6,426 nt of DNA from Actinomycetota bacterium. Lineage in GTDB: Bacteria > Actinomycetota > Thermoleophilia > Solirubrobacterales > Thermoleophilaceae. Below are positions 1 to 5,334 of the stretch, piece after piece. The number at the start of each line of letters is the position of its first letter. Position 1 is the first letter of the stretch. The notes below the pieces were generated by a model that was given only the letters and a program-made list of their open reading frames with translations, was not told the DNA's origin and searched no databases. The DNA lies in contig VAWV01000188.1 in NCBI GenBank assembly GCA_005883295.1, positions 1-6,426 on the forward strand, given 5' to 3'. Position numbers and translations under genes: made by a program.

Positions 1-497
1 ACCGCCTCTTCGCTTTCGAGCTCGACGTAGACGTGCAGCGGGCCGTTCGGGTAGAGCTCCACCGGGAGACCGGACCGCTCCACGCCCACGGCAGCGAGCA
101 GGTCGGCCTCGCGCTCGTAGGGTCGCCACTCTGGCACGACCTGCTGCATCCGCCCGAACACGATCCGGCCGTCCTTGCGCTCGAGCTCGACGGGTACTGG
201 TCCTAGGCCGGTCTCGAGGGTCACGCTGTCGCGCCCCAGCTCCTCTGCGAGGACGAACGAGCAGCCGAGGGTTGGATGGCCCGCGAACGGAAGCTCCTCG
301 ACCGGCGTGAAGATCCTGACCCGCGCGTCGCCGTCCGCCTCGGCCGGCAGCACGAAGATCGTCTCCGAGAAGTTCATCTCGCGTGCGAGCCGCTGCATCT
401 GCTCAGGGGAGAGCGCTCCCGCGTCCGGGAACACCGCGAGTTGATTGCCCTCCAGGGGCGTGTCCGTGAAGACGTCGACGATCCGGTAGGGCGTCAT
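1..497 (-). CDS. PhzF-family isomerase/epimerase-like protein (3' end beyond window)
   Basis: The reverse strand encodes the first 165 residues of a PhzF-family protein; the rest (the family is usually about 260-300 residues) lies left of the window. The start MTPYRIVDVFTDTPLEGNQL is the classic PhzF N-terminus. Glu45 in NFSETIF matches the catalytic Glu45 of Pseudomonas PhzF, and PFAGHPTLG places His74 at the second conserved active-site position. The third key residue, the Asp near position 208, is outside the window. The fold is a duplicated diaminopimelate-epimerase-like hot-dog. PhzF itself isomerises trans-2,3-dihydro-3-hydroxyanthranilate in phenazine synthesis, but no other phenazine gene is visible. 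Most actinobacterial homologues have unknown substrates, so a phenazine role should not be assumed. The ATG at 497 is supported by GGGAGG ten bases upstream. The gene is divergent from the LLM oxidoreductase, with 42 bases between the starts. Confidence 0.93.
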   Translation of the reverse strand, partial: MTPYRIVDVFTDTPLEGNQLAVFPDAGALSPEQMQRLAREMNFSETIFVLPAEADGDARVRIFTPVEELPFAGHPTLGCSFVLAEELGRDSVTLETGLGPVPVELERKDGRIVFGRMQQVVPEWRPYEREADLLAAVGVERSGLPVELYPNGPLHVYVELESEEA

Positions 498-507
498 CGC
501 CGCTCAT

Positions 508-513
508 CCTCCC
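508..513 (-). promoter_or_regulatory. Shine-Dalgarno of the PhzF-family gene
   Basis: The reverse strand reads GGGAGG, ten bases before the ATG at 497. An ATG at 507, immediately after it, is in another frame, so this site decides in favour of the start at 497. Confidence 0.6.
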
Positions 514-519
514 AGGCCG

Positions 520-535
520 CGATCCGCGATGATCG
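520..535. promoter_or_regulatory. Possible divergent control region (short inverted repeat and -10-like hexamer)
   Basis: The 42 bases between the two divergent starts contain CGATC, six bases, GATCG: a 5+5 inverted repeat. Inside its right half, GATGAT at 528-533 matches TATAAT at four of six positions and ends six bases before the ATG at 540. That is the spacing expected for a leaderless transcript of the oxidoreductase gene. Both elements are short and could be chance; no -35 element was identified. Confidence 0.2.
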
Positions 536-539
536 AGGC

Positions 540-1541
540 ATGGATGACGGTCAGCGCATCTCGCTCGTCACGAGCGGAGGCGGCGTCCGCGACCTGGCCG
601 AGGCCGCCCGCCTGGCCGAGGCGGCCGGGTTCGAGTCGGTCTGGGCGACCGAGTTCTACGACCGCTCGGCGACCATCGCACTCGCCGCTATGGCCGAGGC
701 CACCGAGCGGATCGAGCTCGGGAGCGCGATCGCCTACGCCTTCGGGCGCACTCCGCTCGTGCTCGCCGCTGAGGCGCGCGACCTCGACGAGCTGTCCGGC
801 GGGCGCCTGACGCTCGGGCTCGGGACCGGGACGCGGCGGATGCAGCAGGACTGGCACGGACTCGACGGCGAGCACCCGGCGAGCCGCATGGAGGAGCTGA
901 TCCCGCTCCTGCGTTCGCTGCTGCGACTCCACGAGGGGCCGATCGACCACGAGGGGCGCTTCTACCGGCTGCGCGTCACGCCGACGGCGACGGTCTCTGC
1001 TCCCTTGCGTGTGGACCTGCCGATCTACATGGCCGGCGTGAACCCGCGCATGATCGAGGCAGCCGGCGCTGTGGCCGACGGTCTGGTGGGTCACCCGCTG
1101 TTCACGCCCGAGTACGTGGCGGAGGTGGCGCGGCCGGCGCTCGAGGGCGGCGCTCGCCGCGCCGGGCGTACGGACGCCGTCCCGATCGCCGGCTACCTGA
1201 CCTGCTCGATCGGCCCCGACCGCGATCAGGCGCGCCGCGAGGCGGCCGCGGTGGTCGCCTTCAACTCGACCGTGAAGACATACGAGATCGTGCACCGGCT
1301 GCACCACTTCGAGCCGGAGGTGGAGGCGATTCGCTCGGCGTGGCGTGCGGGCGACTTCGGCGGCATGGCGGACGCCGTGTCCGACCGCATGCTCGACACG
1401 ATCGCACTGGCGGGCACGCCGGAGGAGGTGCTCGCGCGCTACACGGAGCGCTGGCACGGCGTGTACGACCGCACGCTGCTCTGGCCGCCGGCGTTCCGCG
1501 GACTGGAGGGCGTGCGGGCCGTCGTCCAGGCGTTCAGCTGA
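540..1541 (+). CDS. LLM class (luciferase-like) F420-dependent-type oxidoreductase
   Basis: A 333-residue protein of the bacterial luciferase-like monooxygenase superfamily, a single TIM barrel of normal length for the F420-dependent branch. Visible family features are the beta1 strand RISLVTSGGG (6-15), AAGFESVWATEFY (28-40), LGSAIAYAFGRTPLVLA (60-76), LDELSGGRLTLGLGTGTRR (82-100) with the flavin/F420 phosphate-side glycine run, a DLPIYMAGV strand (159-167), and the C-terminal AGTPEEV element (291-297). Members transfer hydride between F420H2 or FMNH2 and varied organic substrates; the substrate here cannot be told. The ATG at 540 is the only start giving an intact first strand; the reading frame continues upstream, but opposite the PhzF gene. 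A GAGG lies only one base before the ATG, so a normal ribosome site is lacking and leaderless translation is possible. The 3' end overlaps the convergent split-barrel gene by 8 bases. Confidence 0.92.
   Translation: MDDGQRISLVTSGGGVRDLAEAARLAEAAGFESVWATEFYDRSATIALAAMAEATERIELGSAIAYAFGRTPLVLAAEARDLDELSGGRLTLGLGTGTRRMQQDWHGLDGEHPASRMEELIPLLRSLLRLHEGPIDHEGRFYRLRVTPTATVSAPLRVDLPIYMAGVNPRMIEAAGAVADGLVGHPLFTPEYVAEVARPALEGGARRAGRTDAVPIAGYLTCSIGPDRDQARREAAAVVAFNSTVKTYEIVHRLHHFEPEVEAIRSAWRAGDFGGMADAVSDRMLDTIALAGTPEEVLARYTERWHGVYDRTLLWPPAFRGLEGVRAVVQAFS
1534..1541. other. Palindromic double-stop overlap of convergent genes
   Basis: TCAGCTGA is a perfect 8-base palindrome. It carries the TGA stop of the oxidoreductase on the plus strand (1539-1541) and the TGA stop of the split-barrel protein on the minus strand (1534-1536). 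The two coding regions overlap by exactly this palindrome. It is too short to be a convincing terminator, and neither flank extends the pairing. Confidence 0.85.
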
Positions 1542-2058
1542 GGGTGGCCGGATCCATCTGGAACGTGAACATGCGATCCGCCTCGATGCGGGCGTACATC
1601 GCCCCGCGGTCGAGGAAGTCGTGCTCCCACTCCGGGCCGTAGCGCGGCACGTATACCTCGAGCAGAGCCTGCCGGAACGGGTCCGTCTTGATGTCGATCG
1701 GCACGGCGCGACCATGCACCGTCACCGCCAGCTCCTCGCCAGGCAGGTGAGTCGCGCTCACGTGCGGCCGCTTGCGGATGTGCCGGAACCGCACCGAGTC
1801 GGGCGACGAGCCAAAGTGGAAGGCCCCACGGAAGAAGATCCCGTCCACCGGCCCGACGATGGGCCGCCCGTCGCGAGTGGCCGTGGCCAGGGCCAGCAGG
1901 CACATACCGGTGAGCCGCTCGCACACCTGCTCGGCCGTGAGCCTTCGCTCCGGGGTGATGATGTGGAGCAGGTGCGGCTCGGCGGCGGCGTAGCTCCGGT
2001 CGAGCAGCTCCTGCAGGGCTGCTAGGTCCTCCGCTGTCTCGTGCATGACACCGGTCAT
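1534..2058 (-). CDS. Pyridoxamine 5'-phosphate oxidase-like FMN/F420-binding split-barrel protein
   Basis: A 174-residue soluble protein with the split beta-barrel pattern of the PNPOx-like/FDOR superfamily. After an N-terminal helical segment (8-35) comes a helix with TAEQVCERLTG (41-51), then strand LLALATATRDGRPIVGPVDGI in two pieces (54-64 and 66-74), then FRGAFHFGSS (76-85), a basic turn VRFRHIRKRPHVSAT (89-103) and HLPGEELAVTVHGRAVPI (104-121). The basic turn is where these folds usually bind the cofactor phosphate. A C-terminal YARIEADRMFTFQMD segment (155-169) completes the barrel. The cofactor could be FMN, F420 or heme; an F420 role is suggested only by the adjacent LLM oxidoreductase. 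The ATG at 2058 gives the full frame, but ATG 2046 (Met5) is equally possible and neither has a well-spaced ribosome site. It converges on the oxidoreductase and is divergent from nhaA by only 14 bases. Confidence 0.85.
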   Translation of the reverse strand: MTGVMHETAEDLAALQELLDRSYAAAEPHLLHIITPERRLTAEQVCERLTGMCLLALATATRDGRPIVGPVDGIFFRGAFHFGSSPDSVRFRHIRKRPHVSATHLPGEELAVTVHGRAVPIDIKTDPFRQALLEVYVPRYGPEWEHDFLDRGAMYARIEADRMFTFQMDPATLS

Positions 2059-2063
2059 ACCCT
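2045..2063. promoter_or_regulatory. Possible operator and -10 between split-barrel gene and nhaA
   Basis: ATGAC, four bases, GTCAT (2045-2058) is a 5+5 inverted repeat spanning both candidate start codons of the leftward gene. It abuts TACCCT (2058-2063), which fits the TANNNT -10 pattern and ends nine bases before the nhaA ATG, implying a leader of a few bases at most. There is no clear -35 element. The call is speculative because the elements are short and lie partly in coding sequence. Confidence 0.2.
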
Positions 2064-2065
2064 GA

Positions 2066-2072
2066 AAGAAGG
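2066..2072 (+). promoter_or_regulatory. Shine-Dalgarno-like purine run touching the nhaA ATG
   Basis: AAGAAGG directly abuts the ATG at 2073 with no spacer, too close for normal pairing with 16S rRNA. Either the mRNA is effectively leaderless or translation begins further in. The GTG at 2160 (Val30), just before the first conserved NhaA residues, is the best alternative start. Confidence 0.3.
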
Positions 2073-4004
2073 ATGAGCGTCGACGTCGCCAGCTCGCGCC
2101 CCGGGCGCGCCGAGGCCTTCACCGGCCGCACCGCCTGGGCCCGGAACCTCGGGGCGCCGGTGCGCGACTTCCTCAACACCGAGACCGGCAGCGCGATCTT
2201 CCTGCTCGCGGCGACGATCGCCGCGCTCCTGTGGGCGAACTCGCCGTGGTCCGACTCGTACCAGTCGTTGTGGACCACGAAGCTCTCGATCCGGATCGGG
2301 GGCGGCGGGATCTCCGCGGACCTCCGCCACTGGGTGAACGAGGGGCTGATGACGTTCTTCTTCCTGGTCATCGGCCTCGAGGCCAAGCGCGAGCTCGACG
2401 TCGGGCAGCTGCGAGAGCGGAGGCGAATCGCGGTCCCCCTGTTCGCCGCGATCGGTGGGATGACCGTCCCAGTCCTGATCTACCTCGCGGTCAACGCCGG
2501 CGGCTCGGGCGCGCACGGCTGGGGGACCGCGATGTCCACGGACACGGCGTTCGTGCTCGGGGTCCTGGCCCTTGTCGCTCCCGGCGGCACGCGGCTGCGG
2601 ATCCGGCTGCTCACGGTGGCTGTAATCGACGACCTCGTGGCGCTCGTGGTGATCGCGACCGCGTACACGCACCACGTGTCGGTGGTCCCGCTCGCCGTCG
2701 CGATCGGACTCTTCATCGCGCTCCTCGCCCTGCGCTATGCGCCGGGCGCCTGGCGCCGCCAGGTCGCGGCGCTGCTGGGCGTGGCCGCCTGGGTCGCCCT
2801 CTTCAAATCCGGAATCGATCCGATCATCGCGGGCCTGGCGGCCGGGCTCGTGACCAGCGCGTACCCACCCTCGCGCAGCGACCTCGAGCGGGTGACCGAG
2901 CTGACTCGCTCCTTCCGCGAGCAGCCCACCCCGGAGCTCGCGCGCTCCGCCGAGCGCAGCGTGGCGTCAGCGATCTCGGCCAACGAGCGGCTCCAGTACC
3001 GGCTCCATCCCTGGACGAGCTTCGTGATCGTGCCCGTGTTCGCGCTCGCGAACGCGGGGATTCATTTCAACAGCGCCCTGCTCGGCGACGCGGTGGGATC
3101 CCCGATCACGCTCGGCGTCTTCTTCGGGTACGTGGTGGGCAAGCCCCTAGGGATCCTGGGGGCGACGTGGCTCGTCACCCGCCAGCGAATAGGCCGGGGG
3201 CTGCGCCCGGCCCTCAGCTGGCCGGAGATCGCCGGCGGGGGCGCCGTTGCCGGGATCGGGTTCACGGTCTCCCTGCTGATCGCCAGCCTTGCGTTCCACG
3301 GCCGTCAGCTCGACGAGGCCAAGGTCGGCGTGCTCGGGGCGGTCGTCGTGTCATCACTTCTGGCGTGGGCGGTCTTCAGGGCGATCGAGCACCTGCCACC
3401 CGCCATGAGGGCCCGCCAGCTCATCGGGACCGCGGAGGAGCTCGTGGACCTCTCGGGCGACATCGACCCCGAGCGCGACCACGTCCGCGGCTCGGATGAC
3501 GCCCCGGTGACGCTCGTCGAGTACGGCGACTACCAGTGCCCGTACTGCGGCCAGGCCGAGCTCGTGATCCGCGAGCTGCTCGAATCGTTCGGGGACGACC
3601 TCCGGTACGTGTGGCGGCAGCTTCCCTTGAACGACGTCCACGAGCACGCCCAGGTCGCCGCGGAGGCCGCGGAGGCGGCCGCTTCCCAGGGCGCCTTCTG
3701 GGAGATGCACGACAAGTTGCTCGACAACCAGGACAAGCTCCGCGCGCCCGACCTGACCCGCTACGCGGAGCAGCTGGGACTCGACGTGGACCAGTTCTGG
3801 GACGAGATCAGCGGCCGCGCTCACTCCGAGCGGATCGCGGACGACGTGGGCACTGCGGACGCGAGCGGCGTGGCTGGCACCCCCAGCTTCTTCATCAACG
3901 GCAAGCGCTACGCGGGCGCGTACGACGTCGACACCCTCACCGAGGCCGTGCGTGCCGCGCGGAAGCGCGCCCTGCTCAGGGAGAAGGCCGAGGCTACGCC
4001 GTAG
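2073..4004 (+). CDS. nhaA: NhaA Na+/H+ antiporter fused to a C-terminal DsbA/thioredoxin-like domain
   Basis: A 643-residue two-domain membrane protein. Residues about 30-440 align by eye with E. coli NhaA along its whole length of 12 membrane segments: GLEAKREL (101-108), the Thr-Asp of segment IV at T156-D157 (E. coli T132-D133), the ion-binding pair D186-D187 in VIDDL (E. coli D163-D164), GKPLG with K357 (E. coli K300) and GIGFTVSLLIASLAF (394-408). It should exchange Na+ (or Li+) for protons across the inner membrane. Residues about 475-640 are a DsbA/Thioredoxin_4-like domain with the active site C489-P-Y-C492 and the cis-proline motif GTPSFF (P604). Such fusions are known in actinobacteria. 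With NhaA topology the domain would face the cytoplasm. E. coli pH-sensor residues H225 and E252 are D249 and Q308 here, and the loop between segments VIII and IX is about 32 residues longer. The 3' end overlaps the convergent beta-propeller gene by 11 bases. Confidence 0.95.
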   Translation: MSVDVASSRPGRAEAFTGRTAWARNLGAPVRDFLNTETGSAIFLLAATIAALLWANSPWSDSYQSLWTTKLSIRIGGGGISADLRHWVNEGLMTFFFLVIGLEAKRELDVGQLRERRRIAVPLFAAIGGMTVPVLIYLAVNAGGSGAHGWGTAMSTDTAFVLGVLALVAPGGTRLRIRLLTVAVIDDLVALVVIATAYTHHVSVVPLAVAIGLFIALLALRYAPGAWRRQVAALLGVAAWVALFKSGIDPIIAGLAAGLVTSAYPPSRSDLERVTELTRSFREQPTPELARSAERSVASAISANERLQYRLHPWTSFVIVPVFALANAGIHFNSALLGDAVGSPITLGVFFGYVVGKPLGILGATWLVTRQRIGRGLRPALSWPEIAGGGAVAGIGFTVSLLIASLAFHGRQLDEAKVGVLGAVVVSSLLAWAVFRAIEHLPPAMRARQLIGTAEELVDLSGDIDPERDHVRGSDDAPVTLVEYGDYQCPYCGQAELVIRELLESFGDDLRYVWRQLPLNDVHEHAQVAAEAAEAAASQGAFWEMHDKLLDNQDKLRAPDLTRYAEQLGLDVDQFWDEISGRAHSERIADDVGTADASGVAGTPSFFINGKRYAGAYDVDTLTEAVRAARKRALLREKAEATP

Positions 4005-4012
4005 CCGCGACC
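3986..4012. terminator. Candidate bidirectional hairpin at the convergent 3' ends
   Basis: GGCTAC-GCC-GTAGCC (3992-4006) forms a six-base stem with a three-base loop. Further pairs at 3989-3990 with 4008-4009 and 3986-3987 with 4011-4012 continue it past single mismatches. It contains the TAG stop of nhaA (4002-4004) and the TAG stop of the leftward beta-propeller gene (3994-3996). It is the only strong hairpin found between the converging units. There is no T-run on either strand, so classical intrinsic termination is uncertain. Confidence 0.4.
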
Positions 4013-5061
4013 GAGAGCACGGGCGGGAGGCGGGTGGCGGCCGCCGACCAGGTCGCCCCGGCGTCGCCGGAGCCGAACAGGTCGCCGGACGTCGCTCCGA
4101 AATAGAGCTCCAGCCCCTCCCCCTCTCCGCCCCAGTCGAACGCCTCGCGCAGGATCGTGAGATAGGCGTGCTCCTGCGGCAGGCCGTCGCCGCGCGCGGT
4201 CCAGCTGACGCCGGCGTCGCGCGTCTCGTACACGCGCACACGGCTGTCCGGGGTGACGCGGTCGACGTCGGCCGTCAGCGGGATCACGTACGCGCTATCC
4301 GGATCGCCCGGGTCGAGCGCGAGCGGGAATCCGAAGTCGGACGGCAGGCCGGCGCCGATGTCGGTCCAGGTCTGGCCCGCGTCGTCGGAGCGGTAGACCC
4401 CGCCGTGGAACTGCATGAACATCCGCTCCGGCCTTGCGGGGGCGCGATGGATGCGGTGCACGCACAGGCCGATCTCATCGGGCGGCGTGTCCTCGGGCAG
4501 GTAGCGCGGCGCGAGCCCCTCGTTGCCGGTACGCCAGCTCGCGCCGCCGTCCTCGCTGAGCCAGACGCCGGCGGCCGAGATCGCCACCGCCAGCCGGTCG
4601 GGGTCTCCCGGCCACGTGACGATGGAGTGCAGGCACAGCCCGCCCCCGCCGGGTTGCCAGCGATCCCTGCTCGGCTCCTCCCACAGGCCCCTGTTGAGCT
4701 CCCAGCTCGCGCCGCCATCGCGGCTCTCGAAGAGCACGCCGGGGTCGCCGCCCGCGTAGAGCGTCCCCTCGGCCTCGCCCGGCGCGATCACCCAGAGCCG
4801 CTGGAGCGCCGCGTCGCCGCCCTCCGGCAGCGCGACGCCCTCCGCCTGCTCCCACTCCCCCGCGGCATCGTCCGTGTACCACACCTTGGGGCCGTAGATC
4901 GGCGACGTGGTCGTCGCCAGGATCCGGCCCGAGCGCGTGTCGCGTAGCGCGTAGTCGACCGTTTCGCCGGGGAAGGCCCGGGTGGCGACCTCGAAAGGCT
5001 CCCCGGGCTCGCCCTCGAGCACGAAGAGGCCCTTGCGAGTACCCACGATCAGCTTGGTCAT
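3994..5061 (-). CDS. Intracellular Asp-box (BNR-repeat) beta-propeller protein
   Basis: A 355-residue protein built from Asp-box repeats (consensus SxDxGxxW). Boxes are SRDGGASW (113-120), SEDGGASW (169-176), SDDAGQTW (225-232), TRDAGVSW (280-287) and SGDAGATW (331-338), plus a degenerate TDDAAGEW (63-70). Their spacing of 50, 56, 56, 55 and 51 residues indicates about six or seven propeller blades. The protein opens with MTKLIVGTRKGLFVLEGE, itself a propeller strand, with no signal peptide or membrane segment, so it should be cytoplasmic. Databases often label such proteins exo-alpha-sialidase, glycosyl hydrolase or VPS10-like. I see no FRIP-type sialidase motif, so enzymatic activity is unproven and a binding or scaffold role is equally likely. 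The ATG at 5061 is fixed by AGGAGG eight bases upstream; an in-frame upstream extension would overlap the sulfur-carrier gene. It is the last gene of a leftward operon, four bases after the sulfur carrier. Confidence 0.85.
   Translation of the reverse strand: MTKLIVGTRKGLFVLEGEPGEPFEVATRAFPGETVDYALRDTRSGRILATTTSPIYGPKVWYTDDAAGEWEQAEGVALPEGGDAALQRLWVIAPGEAEGTLYAGGDPGVLFESRDGGASWELNRGLWEEPSRDRWQPGGGGLCLHSIVTWPGDPDRLAVAISAAGVWLSEDGGASWRTGNEGLAPRYLPEDTPPDEIGLCVHRIHRAPARPERMFMQFHGGVYRSDDAGQTWTDIGAGLPSDFGFPLALDPGDPDSAYVIPLTADVDRVTPDSRVRVYETRDAGVSWTARGDGLPQEHAYLTILREAFDWGGEGEGLELYFGATSGDLFGSGDAGATWSAAATRLPPVLSVAATA
4534..4716 (-). repeat. Blade-encoding repeat in the beta-propeller gene
   Basis: The same 15 bases, CCAGCTCGCGCCGCC on the plus strand, occur at 4534-4548 and 4702-4716, exactly 168 bases (56 codons) apart. 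They encode the GGASW core of two successive Asp boxes. The identity at DNA level suggests duplication of a blade or strong constraint on the motif. Confidence 0.6.
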
Positions 5062-5065
5062 CCCC

Positions 5066-5326
5066 TCATCCTCCTGAAATGGCGGGCAGGACGTCCACGC
5101 GGTCGTCGGCGTCGACCGCGGTGTCCTGCGCACCCATCTCGCCGTTCACGAACACGTTGATGTGGCGGCGGAGCACCCCCCGCTCGTCCAGGATCCATCC
5201 GTCCATCGCCGGGTGCTCGCGCTCGAGCGCACTCAGCAGCTCACCGACGGTGGAGGCCTCGAACGCGTGCTCCGACTGGTCTCCCGCCAGCTGCTTCAGG
5301 GGCCCGCGCAGGCGGACGACTGCCAT
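5066..5326 (-). CDS. MoaD/ThiS-family ubiquitin-like sulfur carrier (CysO-like)
   Basis: An 86-residue beta-grasp protein. It starts MAVVRLRGPLKQLAG, has a TVGELLSALEREHPAM helix (26-41), then the family core HINVFVNGE (55-63), DDRVDVLPAISGG (74-86), and ends exactly in Gly85-Gly86. The C-terminal di-glycine is the site that an E1-like enzyme adenylates and then converts to thiocarboxylate for sulfur transfer. The pattern (R)HxNVFVN...DxVxVLPAxxGG resembles CysO of Mycobacterium tuberculosis (ending in VTILPAVAGG) more than classical MoaD or ThiS. No activating enzyme, cysteine synthase or molybdopterin gene is in view, so the acceptor is unknown. The start at 5326 gives normal family length; the frame is open further upstream but that part lies over the preceding gene. 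The gene begins eight bases after the ABM-like gene and ends four bases before the beta-propeller gene. Confidence 0.9.
   Translation of the reverse strand: MAVVRLRGPLKQLAGDQSEHAFEASTVGELLSALEREHPAMDGWILDERGVLRRHINVFVNGEMGAQDTAVDADDRVDVLPAISGG
5070..5075 (-). promoter_or_regulatory. Shine-Dalgarno of the beta-propeller gene, inside the Gly-Gly codons
   Basis: The reverse strand reads AGGAGG, eight bases before the ATG at 5061: an ideal site. Its bases come from the last sense codons of the sulfur carrier (TCA-GGA-GGA-TGA), so terminating ribosomes sit on the re-initiation site of the next gene. Confidence 0.8.
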
Positions 5327-5334
5327 CGACGCGG

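Noticed and set aside
1..497. Phenazine biosynthesis cluster suggested by the PhzF-family gene
   Set aside because: No other phenazine gene is present in the window. PhzF-family proteins are widespread and mostly unrelated to phenazines.
276..539. Upstream in-frame extension of the LLM oxidoreductase
   Set aside because: It overlaps the PhzF gene on the other strand. The extension is Arg/Glu-rich without family similarity, and the conserved first strand begins right after Met at 540.
504..1715. Long open frame (403 codons) on the minus strand opposite the LLM oxidoreductase
   Set aside because: It is rich in Arg, Ala and Pro with no recognisable domain, and it runs antisense to a gene with clear family motifs. 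Long antisense open frames are expected at this G+C content.
2231..3499. Plus-strand open frame of 422 codons inside nhaA in another frame
   Set aside because: The translation is an Arg/Gly/Pro-rich low-complexity shadow, while the nhaA frame shows every expected motif.
3354..4241. Minus-strand open frame spanning the nhaA 3' end and the propeller 3' end
   Set aside because: It is antisense to the DsbA domain and out of frame with the propeller, with no domain features and no convincing ribosome site.
3952..4947. Plus-strand open frame of 331 codons opposite the beta-propeller gene
   Set aside because: It lies antisense to five clear Asp boxes and has shadow composition.
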